A stretch of 64,000 nucleotides of DNA, taken from NCBI RefSeq assembly GCF_020193655.1, contig NZ_JADYVE010000008.1, positions 62,001-126,000 on the forward strand, given 5' to 3'. The notes beneath the pieces were generated by a model. It was not told the origin of the DNA. It worked only from the letters and a program-made list of their open reading frames with translations, and did no database searches. This stretch comes from Ensifer sp. IC3342. GTDB taxonomy: Bacteria; Pseudomonadota; Alphaproteobacteria; Rhizobiales; Rhizobiaceae. Shown here piece by piece: positions 18,685 to 26,653 of this stretch (positions are counted from its first letter, which is position 1; each line of letters starts with the position of its first letter). The position numbers and the translations under genes were made by a program.

Positions 18685-19365
18685 TCAATAGCTGCCGCGG
18701 GAGAAGCAGACGGCAGGGATCGTCTTGACGACGATGGCGAGGTCGGCGAGGAGCGACCAGTTCTGGACGTATTGCGTGTCGAAGGCCACTCTGGCCGCGT
18801 AAGATACGTCGTTACGGCCGCTGATCTGCCAAAGGCCGGTCAGGCCAGGCCGGGAACGCAGGTAATAGACGGCAGCCGAATCATAAAGCTCGAGCTCGTC
18901 CTCTACCACCGGGCGCGGACCGACCACACTCATCTCGCCGCGTAGAATGTTGAGGAGCTGCGGCAGCTCGTCGAGGCTGAGCTTGCGCAACACCGCACCC
19001 ACAGCGGTTACTCGCGGGTCATTCTGCAGCTTGCGGGTCGTGCGCCATTCTTCGTAGGCGTCAGGATTCTCCTTGAAATAGTCTTGCAGCACGCGGTCGC
19101 CGTTCTCCATCATCGTCCGGAATTTCAGGCACTTGAAGGCCTGACCGTTGTGACCGATGCGGCGGTGTCCGTAAAAAACACTCCCGCCGTCAGAGAGCTT
19201 CATGAGCGCCATGATCAGCAGGAAGAGCGGACTGAAGAAGATGAGAGCCAAGGACGCAGCGGCGATGTCAAAACTTCGTTTTGATATGCCGCCGATCGGC
19301 CGGAATACCCCGGTCTCTTTTGCGATAAAAAACGGCGAACTGGCCGAGCGAGTCGCGGACTTCAT
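18685..19365 (-). CDS. exoY: Undecaprenyl-phosphate galactosephosphotransferase
   Basis: Starts succinoglycan assembly by moving galactose-1-phosphate from UDP-galactose to the lipid carrier. The 226 residues from the ATG at 19365 equal the length remembered for S. meliloti ExoY; an upstream in-frame ATG lacks a ribosome site. A membrane helix near residues 35-60 ([20 protein letters not shown]) precedes the catalytic region with [27 protein letters not shown] and GPRP, all conserved in the bacterial sugar-transferase family, and then [11 protein letters not shown]. The gene is divergent from exoX across a 780-bp promoter region and heads exoY-F-Q-Z. Confidence 0.95.
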   Translation of the reverse strand: MKSATRSASSPFFIAKETGVFRPIGGISKRSFDIAAASLALIFFSPLFLLIMALMKLSDGGSVFYGHRRIGHNGQAFKCLKFRTMMENGDRVLQDYFKENPDAYEEWRTTRKLQNDPRVTAVGAVLRKLSLDELPQLLNILRGEMSVVGPRPVVEDELELYDSAAVYYLRSRPGLTGLWQISGRNDVSYAARVAFDTQYVQNWSLLADLAIVVKTIPAVCFSRGSY

Positions 19366-20145
19366 AGAGGTGACTCCATTTACGTTTTGCGATTGTCGGT
19401 CCCGCAGGACGCGGGTCATCTAGCGCGAGTGTATGGTGAGAATTTGTTTTTTGAAGGCGAAATAAAGGCCGCGTCGGCGCGCCTCGTCTCCAAACCGTTT
19501 TGACCGATCGGATGCAGGCACTATTACTAAAATTTAATTATAACGATCCGAAATTTATAACCAAGATATTTTGTCCTATGCCTGCCATGTTGAAACATCA
19601 GCGGGATTTAATGCTTCCGGATCGCGAAGTATTACAGAAAACACATCATTGTTTCACTCCGACGGCAGAAGGCGGCGCCGGCACGAAATTGACAAGGGGT
19701 AATTCCAGCTCGGTTTTTTGCATCGCATCATCGTTTTGCAGCGCACATTAATCTCGGTGTTTTTGCAATAAACTTGTAACAAAAGTTGATCGGGAAAAGG
19801 CGTTTCGCCAAAGCCGAAAGATGCAGCAATCAGAATGGGTTCGCATTTACCCCTCTCAATTTAGGGGCCGGCAGAATGAGCGTTTAGACTCCGATTTTCC
19901 GGAGATGTGTTGTATTTCTCGCTAGGCTCCATCTTTAATTGCATGCCTGCACACGATCACTCCGAAGTGATTTGTTCCCTGTCGCCGGTGAAGATGCGGA
20001 AAGGTTTCCGCGGTAGAAGCAGTGGCGACAAAGTTGCGGTTTGCATGTTGAAGAGAAAAGCGACCACTAATATAGTGAGAAGTGGGAGGAGAGGGCTAAG
20101 TGTCTAATGACTGTACCTGTGGAAAATCCGAAGGGCGGTAACGCG
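19366..20145. promoter_or_regulatory. Divergent exoY/exoX intergenic region (780 bp)
   Basis: Noticeably richer in A and T than its surroundings, with runs such as AAAATTTAATTATAACGATC near 19530. It must hold both the exoY and exoX promoters. In S. meliloti this interval binds regulators such as MucR, which is established knowledge and not read here. Two short open frames inside it have no ribosome sites or protein-like composition and were not called. Confidence 0.5.
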
Positions 20146-20436
20146 ATGTTCGCGCCGCGCGTCCTTGTCAGCATGATAGGCGCGTTGGTGGCTTTTGCCA
20201 TCGCAACCTATCTGCTGAACGGCTCACTGGTTTCGACCGCGATACAGACACTGATCTGTGCAGTGTTGTTGCAGGTCGGATATTTCATCGCCATCCTGTT
20301 CATGGTCTGGAAGGAAGCACGCGACCGGCGCAAATTGTCTCCGGCCAAGGCGTCAATCGAATCTACGCCCGACGACAAGCAATCAGGCAAGATCTCCATT
20401 CGCCGTCTGAACCGTCCGGGCCACTCCAACCCCTAA
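20146..20436 (+). CDS. exoX: Succinoglycan biosynthesis inhibitor ExoX
   Basis: Small inner-membrane protein that lowers succinoglycan synthesis, probably through the ExoY step; the ratio of exoX to exoY sets output in S. meliloti. From ATG 20146 it has 96 residues, starting MFAPRVLVSMIGALVAFAIA. There are two hydrophobic helices (about 5-25 and 32-57), then a basic tail beginning WKEARDRRKLSP and ending RRLNRPGHSNP. An ATG at 20107 would add 13 residues and has a more distant GGAGGAGAGGG, so the start is not certain. Its place opposite exoY fits the known order. Confidence 0.88.
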   Translation: MFAPRVLVSMIGALVAFAIATYLLNGSLVSTAIQTLICAVLLQVGYFIAILFMVWKEARDRRKLSPAKASIESTPDDKQSGKISIRRLNRPGHSNP

Positions 20437-20464
20437 AATCATCGTCCCTGAGCAGGTTGCCACT

Positions 20465-20542
20465 CCAGCGCCGCGCGTCTCGTCAGATGCGCAAGGGGCA
20501 CTTTTCATCCTTGAATCGTTTACGATTTAGGGAACCAGCAGG
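20465..20542 (+). repeat. RIME-type element, copy 4 (shortened)
   Basis: CAGCGCCGCGCGTCTCGTCAGATGCGC and CCTTGAATCGTTTACGATTTAGGG are present, but the linker GTAGCACTTTGAATTGCTGCATG is largely missing. It lies between exoX and exoU. Confidence 0.65.
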
Positions 20543-20706
20543 ATGAAGGCAGGCATCTGACCACGGCCTTGGCCGCGGCGAACTTTCCCCGCACTGCAAA
20601 AAAATTCGCGCTTGACGCGTTTGCGACATGATCGCCGGACATGTTTGCAAAGCCGGTGAAAACTAAAATTACACCGACGCATCTCGATCACCTGCTGGAG
20701 CCCAGT

Positions 20707-21732
20707 ATGACCGTAGCCGCGCCGACGAACGTCTGCATCATCATCGCCGCAAAGAACGCCGCCGACACGATCACCAGAGCGATCGCCTCCGCCCTTGCCG
20801 AACCCGAGGCCGCGGAAGTCATCGTCATCGACGATGGCTCGACCGATGACACTGCCAGTACGGCACGCGCCGCGGATGACGGAAGCGGCCGATTGAACGT
20901 GGTGCGCTTCGACGAAAACCGCGGCCCCGCCGCCGCACGCAATCATGCGATAGCGATCTCGCAGTCCCCGCTTCTTGGCGTACTGGATGCCGATGACTTC
21001 TTTTTTCCCGGTCGGCTTCGTCAGCTTCTTTCCGAGGATGGCTGGGACTTCATTGCAGACAACATCGCGTTCATCGACCCGAACCAGACAGAAACCGCCC
21101 ACGGCCGGATCGGCCGTTTCACACCCAGTCCACGCGTGCTCGACCTGGTCGGTTTCGTCGAAGGCAATATCTCCCGGCGCGGTGTTCGCCGCGGCGAGAT
21201 CGGTTTCCTGAAACCGCTAATGCGGCGCGAGTTCCTCGATAGCCATCATCTCCGCTACAAGGAAGACCTGCGCCTCGGCGAAGACTACGACCTCTATACT
21301 AGAGCGCTCGCCAAGGGCGCACGCTACAAGATCATCCACAGCTGCGGCTATGCCGCCGTTGTCCGGGGCAATTCGCTAAGCGGCAGCCATCGCACGGCCG
21401 ACCTGAGGCGGCTCTACGAGGCGGACCGGGCGATCCTTACCGACGCCCCACTGAGCGCCGATGCCGCCATCGCCATTCGGCGCCACGCGCGCCACATCCG
21501 CGACCGCTATGAACTGCGGCATTTCCTCGATCTCAAGAACCAGGCAGGCTTCATGAGCGCGATTGGCTATGGGCTCACAAATCCCGGTGCGCTTCCGGCG
21601 ATCGTCGGCGGGATCCTCGCCGACAAGACCGAACGTTTTCGACCCCGTCAATCCTCTGCGCCGGTCGCGCTCGGAGGCTCGGGTGCCATCCGCTATCTGC
21701 TCGACTCGCCTGCGACCGAGCCAGGGGAATAG
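20707..21732 (+). CDS. exoU: Succinoglycan glucosyltransferase ExoU
   Basis: Family 2 glycosyltransferase, 341 residues from the ATG at 20707 (GGAG six bases ahead); 22 further open codons upstream look unrelated. The GT-A fold motifs are NVCIIIAAKNAADTITRAIA, VIDDGSTDDT (nucleotide binding), LDADDFFFPGR (DxD metal site) and LGEDYDLYTRAL (catalytic ED). In S. meliloti ExoU adds the sixth sugar to the lipid-linked unit. It is followed there by exoV, exoW and exoT, none of which is present here. It resembles ExoO at 28586 in its motifs; the longer ISRRGVRRGEIGFLKP and cluster position favour ExoU. Confidence 0.87.
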   Translation: MTVAAPTNVCIIIAAKNAADTITRAIASALAEPEAAEVIVIDDGSTDDTASTARAADDGSGRLNVVRFDENRGPAAARNHAIAISQSPLLGVLDADDFFFPGRLRQLLSEDGWDFIADNIAFIDPNQTETAHGRIGRFTPSPRVLDLVGFVEGNISRRGVRRGEIGFLKPLMRREFLDSHHLRYKEDLRLGEDYDLYTRALAKGARYKIIHSCGYAAVVRGNSLSGSHRTADLRRLYEADRAILTDAPLSADAAIAIRRHARHIRDRYELRHFLDLKNQAGFMSAIGYGLTNPGALPAIVGGILADKTERFRPRQSSAPVALGGSGAIRYLLDSPATEPGE

Positions 21733-22201
21733 TGGAAGCTCGAAAGCGCGCAGGGAATTGCGTGACGATCTCCTGCTCCGCATCAGGCGGCGGCGCCGGA
21801 CTGAATGTTCCTTAAATCGTAGCCTATTACAGCCCTATCCATCGCTTTGACCAAGCGACCGCTGGTGCGGCAGCTCCAGGAATTCCGCGTGTACGCCAGC
21901 CGGAATACAGGAGCGGGGCTTCCGTCAAGTAGCATCCGAAAAGATCAGGCATGGCCGCTCTTGCAATCGCTCTGTGGAATTCCCACATCCGCGTCAACAA
22001 ATTGCCTGTTCAGATGTCGGCGAGATCGCCTGACCTGCGGGCAGGCGCCGCGCTCGATAGACTGACCACGGATGTACTGGCAGATAGAGCAGCGGAGAGG
22101 AAAAGGTCGGGGCGCCCCGGCCTTTTTTGTTGCCTGCATGCCAAAAAAGGAACGCTTCTTCAGCCTTCGCGTTACGGAGTAACGATATGGAGGTAAGTAG
22201 C
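21733..22201. other. Gap where exoV-exoW-exoT would be expected
   Basis: 469 bp with no credible gene. It holds a short RIME-like remnant near 21810-21830 (TTCCTTAAATCGTAGCC) and a terminator hairpin at 22103-22128. In S. meliloti three genes (pyruvyltransferase, glucosyltransferase, flippase) occupy this position. No recognisable fragment of them was seen in any frame. Confidence 0.6.
22103..22128 (+). terminator. Rho-independent terminator
   Basis: AAGGTCGGGGC pairs with GCCCCGGCCTT (11 bp with one G-U) and is followed by TTTTT. It would end transcripts coming from exoU. Confidence 0.8.
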
Positions 22202-22276
22202 ATGAAAGGCATCATTCTCTGGCTGATGGGTGTTCCCCTGATTGTTATCGTTCTCCTTTACATATTTGTCTTCTGA
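22202..22276 (+). CDS. 24-residue hydrophobic membrane peptide
   Basis: ATG at 22202 preceded by GGAGGT at a good distance. The product MKGIILWLMGVPLIVIVLLY plus IFVF is almost entirely one membrane helix with a single Lys near the start, so it should insert in the inner membrane. Very short proteins of this KGIIxWLxGVPLxVIxLLY type are, as I recall, common in rhizobia and usually left unannotated. It follows the terminator at 22103-22128 and precedes exoI, so it has its own promoter or none. Function unknown. Confidence 0.6.
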   Translation: MKGIILWLMGVPLIVIVLLYIFVF

Positions 22277-22547
22277 GCACTCGGAAACCGCCTGAATTCC
22301 ACATCCAGCCTCGCTGCTGCAGGCTCAATCAGTGGTAATGCGCTTTACGCGGCCATTCACCCCAAGTTTTGCAGGATGCCAACGGCGGGCTACCTGCGTT
22401 AGGCTGATAGGGGATGAGGCTGGATGGGAACTGGGCATGATCGGCATAGGGATGGCCGCAACGGCTTTCGGCGACAGACGTCCTTCCTTTCAGCCCCGAA
22501 TTAAATCGAGTTGCAACCTTGGCTCGTCTCCAGTAACGAAGGGGAAA

Positions 22548-23039
22548 ATTAAACTTTTCCTGGTTCTGCTGATGACGGCGAACAATGCGCAAGCGGCCGA
22601 GCCGATCATTGGTGACGCGTCGGTTGTCGACGGCGATACCATTGAAATCGCTGGCGAGCGGATCCAGTTCAGCGGCGTCGACGCTCCGGAAAGCTGGCAA
22701 GTCTGCTTGGATGAGAAGGGCTCGGACTACCGATGTGGCGAGGAAGCGGCTTCCGCTTTGTACGCGTTTCTGGCGGCTTCCCGCCCCACACGCTGCGAAC
22801 TCGTCAAGCGCGATCGTTATGGCCGCTTTGTCGGCACCTGCTTTCGCGGCGACGGCAAAGACGTGAACCGCTGGCTGGTGGAGACCGGTAATGCAATCGA
22901 CCGGGAAGAGCATAGCAAGGGCGTCTATGCTGACGCGCAGGCGACTGCCCGTTCGGCCGGCGCCGGCATTTGGCGCAGTCAGTTCGGCCAATCATGTCCG
23001 GCATCGCCCGGACGCGTGAACCGAAAGCCGACGTGTTGA
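22548..23039 (+). CDS. exoI: Thermonuclease-like protein ExoI, start codon apparently ATT
   Basis: Staphylococcal-nuclease-like (SNc) secreted protein of about 163 residues. The mature part shows VVDGDTIEIAGERIQFSGVD, APESWQ, the catalytic VKRDRYGRFVGTCF and a Cys-rich core. A signal peptide KLFLVLLMTANNAQA sits right behind an AAGGGGAAA ribosome site, but the codon there is ATT rather than ATG. The next ATG (22569) lies inside the signal peptide, and the frame also stays open upstream to 22332 with residues that do not look like protein. So either ATT is used at low level or the start was lost. In S. meliloti exoI lies between exoT and exoH and its role in EPS is unclear. Confidence 0.8.
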   Translation: MKLFLVLLMTANNAQAAEPIIGDASVVDGDTIEIAGERIQFSGVDAPESWQVCLDEKGSDYRCGEEAASALYAFLAASRPTRCELVKRDRYGRFVGTCFRGDGKDVNRWLVETGNAIDREEHSKGVYADAQATARSAGAGIWRSQFGQSCPASPGRVNRKPTC

Positions 23040-23058
23040 AGGCAGCAAGCGAAAATCG

Positions 23059-23316
23059 ATGATCATTGAAATCTGGATCTTATGCAGCATCGTGACCGCG
23101 GTCGTGGCCGCGCTCAGGGGCGGACACAGTCTTCGCTGGTTGCTGATTGGTTGTGTACTTGGCCCGATAGGCATCATCGTTGCGCTTCTGATGCCCTCGC
23201 TGAAATCAGAAGACAAGGCAGTGGCCGAGAAGCGCAAAGACGACGCGGAAGAGATCGCCAGACCGCTGCTGGAGAACGAGACGCGAATCGTTTCCGCGAA
23301 GCACGACGACGACTGA
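23059..23316 (+). CDS. Small membrane protein between exoI and exoH
   Basis: 85 residues. Two hydrophobic helices (about 3-18, IEIWILCSIVTAVVAA, and 26-47, WLLIGCVLGPIGIIVALLMP) are joined by a short basic turn, then an acidic and basic cytoplasmic tail ending IVSAKHDDD. In S. meliloti an uncharacterised small ORF has the same place between exoI and exoH. It starts 20 bp after exoI. Function unknown. Confidence 0.75.
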   Translation: MIIEIWILCSIVTAVVAALRGGHSLRWLLIGCVLGPIGIIVALLMPSLKSEDKAVAEKRKDDAEEIARPLLENETRIVSAKHDDD

Positions 23317-23971
23317 CGCGACAGACACCGCGCCGGCGGATTCGGCGGCGAGCTCGGGGTTTGTGCAAGGAATGAAATCCAGCCGTGCCTCCGGGCGTTT
23401 AATCAGCAAGGCTCCCGTCAGGCCGGCTTATAGCGCCGCGCGTCTTTCAAGACGTGCAAAGGTCGCTGGAGCGCTTTGAAGCGCTGCATGAATTTGTCGT
23501 CAAATCGGTTTCACACGGTAGGCGCGACGCCAGATATTGCAGCGTGTTCAACGGCTTTGCCGCCTGCCGATTCGGTCTTCGAGCGAACGCCGAAAGCTGC
23601 CCAAACCTTGCCGCAATTCAACGCGTCGTCGCTCTAACGCCCGATTGGCTGTCAAAAAAAACAATCGATTAAAAAAATCATATTTCTGTAACTCAACCTT
23701 TGCTTGTCCCAGAATTTTGCGGGGCACAATTTCTGCAACATGCGACGAAACCGAGGTTTTTCGAAGAACGACGGCATGAAGCGGTCACCGCCGGTTTTCC
23801 ACGGGTTCGCCGCTTAGGTGCAGTGCAGCATGATTCGCTGCATTTTTCTGTTGCACCGCCATATTTTTTCTTTGCCGATGCCCTAGTTTATGTCCGACGG
23901 GCTCAAGACTGCTCTGTTGAAACGGCTGCCGCCGAGGCGCTGCCAGATAGGGAGTGACTGACATCGTGGGT
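23317..23971. other. Gap upstream of the exoH remnant (655 bp)
   Basis: Holds a RIME copy (23430-23513) and an A/T-rich stretch around 23655-23690. No gene was recognised. The region is likely the promoter for exoH-exoK. Confidence 0.5.
23430..23513 (+). repeat. RIME-type element, copy 5
   Basis: TAGCGCCGCGCGTCTTTCAAGACGTGC then GAGCGCTTTGAAGCGCTGCATGAATTTG...CAAATCGGTTTCAC. The second palindrome has diverged. Confidence 0.65.
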
Positions 23972-24538
23972 ATGGACGCGAATGTTTCGTCGCGGATCGA
24001 TCTGATGCGCATTGTGCTGGTTTCCGGCATCGTGTTCGTGCACATCCCGTTTGATCCTCAGACGAGTCCGTTCCTTGGTGCTTACGGCTTTCTGGACCGG
24101 GTTCGCGTCTATCTCGGCGAAAGCCTGTTCCGGGTCGGCGTACCATGTCTCAATGCCATCTCTGGCTATCTCCTTTTCAGACGGGGCATAGACAGCTTCG
24201 ACTATCGGAGGATGTTGACGACGAAGGCGAGAACGATACCGCTGCCGTTCCTAATATGGAGCGGTGCGTTCTTTGTCGCGGTCCTTGTGGCGCAGCCCAA
24301 CGGCATCGGCTTCGGCTACTTGCCGGATGTTGTGCACGCAGCGCCGCGCGACTACCCGCTTTTCTCCTTCACGATGCCGATCCTGGTGATCGCAATCCTG
24401 GTCGCTTCCCACAATCTCATGGGGCGACTGGCACCCGATCTGCTCGGCGCCCTCACGGGCAGCCGCGCAGGCGCAGGGCGAATGGCGCCTCCGGCACACG
24501 TTGGCGGACATGCGAGCTATTCCCCGCAACAAAGGTAA
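23972..24538 (+). pseudogene. exoH: Succinyltransferase ExoH with internal in-frame deletion
   Basis: ExoH is a family 3 membrane acyltransferase of about 370 residues that adds succinate to succinoglycan. Here only about 188 codons remain. The N-terminal part (MDANVSSRIDLMRIVLVSGI through VPCLNAISGYLLFRRG and GIGFGYLPDVVHAAPR) runs directly into what looks like the C-terminal helix and tail (DYPLFSFTMPILVIAILVAS, then LLGALTGSRAG). The frame is kept across the junction near 24345, but several membrane helices and conserved residues must be gone. GTG codons at 23954 and 23966 are alternative starts. The stop overlaps the exoK start (TAATG), so exoK translation may still depend on reading this remnant. 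Confidence 0.75.
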
Positions 24539-25335
24539 TGACGATGATATCCGACTGTTATGCGCGCCTGCGCTATCTCACACTTGTCACGCTCCCGCTC
24601 GCCGGCCTCGCTGGAACGGCGGCGGCCCAGCCGGGCGTCAATGGCGCCTCCTTCATGGACGATTTCGACAGTTTGAACACCGGCTTCTGGTTTGTCTCGG
24701 ACGGCTGGAACAATGGCGCCCACCAGAACTGCACCTGGTCCAAGAAGCAGGTGAAGATCAACAACGGCATTCTGGAACTTATCTTCGAGCATCGAAAGGA
24801 GGGCGAACGCAATTTCGCCTGCGGTGAAATTCAGACCCGTAAGCGCTTTGGCTACGGCACGTACGAGGCGCGGATCAAGACAGCGGACGGGTCTGGGCTG
24901 AACTCGGCTTTCTTCACCTACATCGGTCCGGCCGACAAGAAGCCGCACGACGAAATCGATTTCGAAGTGCTCGGCAAGAATCCGGCGAAGGTCCAGGTCA
25001 ATCAATATGTCTCGGCCAAGGGCGGCAACGAGTATCTTGCCGATGTTCCCGGCGGGGCCAACCAGGGCTTCAACGACTACGCCTTTGTCTGGGAGAAGGA
25101 ACGGATCCGCTATTACGTCAACGGTGAGTTGGTCCATGAGGTCACGGATCCGGCGAAGATCCCGACGAATGCACAGAAGATCTTCTTCAGCCTTTGGGGA
25201 ACGGACACCCTCAGCGACTGGATGGGCACATTTTCCTACAAGGAGCCGACGACGCTCCAAGTCGATCGCGTCGCCTTCACGGCCCCTGGCGACGAGTGCC
25301 AGTTCGCCGAGTCAGTCGCCTGCCGCATGGATTGA
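24538..25335 (+). CDS. exoK: Endo-beta-glycanase ExoK (glycoside hydrolase family 16)
   Basis: 265-residue secreted endoglycanase that cleaves nascent succinoglycan to low-molecular-weight forms. A signal peptide covers about residues 1-28 (YLTLVTLPLAGLAGTAAAQ). The mature domain has FMDDFDSLNTGFWFVSDGWN, the GH16 catalytic motif HDEIDFEVLG with its two Glu and middle Asp, and later IRYYVNGELVHEV. The ATG at 24538 overlaps the exoH stop by one base with AAAGG ahead; the second ATG at 24544 is also possible. The catalytic motif is complete. Confidence 0.94.
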   Translation: MTMISDCYARLRYLTLVTLPLAGLAGTAAAQPGVNGASFMDDFDSLNTGFWFVSDGWNNGAHQNCTWSKKQVKINNGILELIFEHRKEGERNFACGEIQTRKRFGYGTYEARIKTADGSGLNSAFFTYIGPADKKPHDEIDFEVLGKNPAKVQVNQYVSAKGGNEYLADVPGGANQGFNDYAFVWEKERIRYYVNGELVHEVTDPAKIPTNAQKIFFSLWGTDTLSDWMGTFSYKEPTTLQVDRVAFTAPGDECQFAESVACRMD

Positions 25336-25444
25336 GCACAATCTGAGCATTTGACCAACAATTGAGCATATGCAGCAATTTGTTGCGACGCACAAAAAAC
25401 TAAACTAAGCTCGGCTGGGGCTGAGCACGGAAACGGATGTTTTC

Positions 25445-26653
25445 ATGCTGCAGATACTTTATTTGGCACAGGACCTTGCCGATCCTGCGGTACGCCGCCG
25501 GATTCTGACGCTTGTCGCGGGCGGCGCGAATGTAACGCTTGCCGGCTTTCGCCGGGACGCCAATTCGTTCGCCGCCATGCCTGGCATCGAGCCGATCGAG
25601 CTGGGTGTTACGGCCGATGGCCGCTTCGCGCAGCGTATCGGCGCGGTTGCCGCCGCCTGCCTCTCGTTGAAGAGCAAGCTGGCGAATGTCGGCAAACCCG
25701 ACCTGATCATCGCACGCAACCTCGAGATGCTGGCCGTTGCCAAACGGGCCATCGCGCTTTTCGGCGGCCGGGTCCCGATAGTCTACGAGTGCCTCGACAT
25801 ACACCGCTTGCTCCTGCGCAAGGATGTCGTCGGGCGCGCGCTGCGTGCCACCGAGGCTCGTCTCGGACGCGATGCGCGCTGGCTGATCACCAGTTCGCCG
25901 GCCTTCATCGAACACTATTTCCGGCCGCTCTCGGGGGTCGATGCGCCAGCACTGCTTCTCGAAAACAAAGTCCTCGAAATCGATGGCCCTGCGGATCGGA
26001 TCGCCGAATCCGCGCAATGCCCGGTACCCGGTCCTCCATGGAGGATCGGCTGGTTCGGCGCCTTGCGGTGCGCCAAGTCCCTCGCGCTGCTCGCCGAGTT
26101 CTCCCGAAAGATGGAGGGCCGCTTCGAAATCGTTTTGCGGGGCAGGCCTGCCTACTCTGAATTCGCGGATTTTGGAGCGTTCGTCCGCGATGAGCCCTTC
26201 ATGAATTTCGAGGGAGCCTACCGCAATCCGGAAGACCTGGCCGACATTTATGGGGGTGTCCACTTCACATGGGCGATCGATTTCTTCGAGGAGGGCCAGA
26301 ATTCCGCGTGGCTGCTCCCGAACCGCCTCTATGAGGGATGCCGGTACGGGCGGGTGCCTATCGCCATGAAGGGCACGGAAACGGCACGTTTCCTGTCGGT
26401 GCGTGGCATCGGACTGGCGCTGGAAGAGGCCAACGCAGAGAGCCTCGCCACATTAATCGGATCGATGACGCCCGATCGATACATCGAAGCGGCTAACGGC
26501 GTCGCCCAATGCAACCCCGGGACCTGGGTCTTCGACCGCACGGACTGCGAGGCGCTAGTGCGGCGCCTCGCGGCACTCGTTGTCGAAACGACACAAACCA
26601 TGCCGACTCCTGCCATACCGGAGGCCCGCCACAACGAGGGTGGATTGCTATGA
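25445..26653 (+). CDS. exoL: Succinoglycan beta-1,4-glucosyltransferase ExoL
   Basis: 402-residue cytoplasmic glycosyltransferase that adds the second glucose (third sugar) of the repeat unit. It has a GT-B-like layout: N-terminal MLQILYLAQDLADPAVRRRI, then PDLIIARNLEMLAVAKRA and VPIVYECLDIHRLLL in the acceptor domain, and the C-terminal domain with IGWFGALRCAKSLALLAEFS and DIYGGVHFTWAIDFFEEG for UDP-glucose. It is the first gene of exoL-exoA-exoM-exoO-exoN, with a 109-bp leader after exoK and a 4-bp overlap with exoA. Confidence 0.92.
   Translation: MLQILYLAQDLADPAVRRRILTLVAGGANVTLAGFRRDANSFAAMPGIEPIELGVTADGRFAQRIGAVAAACLSLKSKLANVGKPDLIIARNLEMLAVAKRAIALFGGRVPIVYECLDIHRLLLRKDVVGRALRATEARLGRDARWLITSSPAFIEHYFRPLSGVDAPALLLENKVLEIDGPADRIAESAQCPVPGPPWRIGWFGALRCAKSLALLAEFSRKMEGRFEIVLRGRPAYSEFADFGAFVRDEPFMNFEGAYRNPEDLADIYGGVHFTWAIDFFEEGQNSAWLLPNRLYEGCRYGRVPIAMKGTETARFLSVRGIGLALEEANAESLATLIGSMTPDRYIEAANGVAQCNPGTWVFDRTDCEALVRRLAALVVETTQTMPTPAIPEARHNEGGLL

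Noticed and set aside
19500-20107. Two short open frames in the exoY/exoX promoter region
   Set aside because: No ribosome sites and low-complexity composition.
22332-22547. N-terminal extension of exoI
   Set aside because: 72 codons with no conserved features ahead of a clear signal peptide; kept only as an alternative in the exoI entry.
24339-24350. CAGCGCCGCGCG in the exoH junction, identical to the RIME arm
   Set aside because: It codes for the AAPR residues expected in ExoH, so it is probably chance; the rest of the element is absent.
24145-24537. N-terminal extension of exoK by 131 codons
   Set aside because: Runs in another frame through the exoH remnant. The signal peptide begins at 24538 with a ribosome site.
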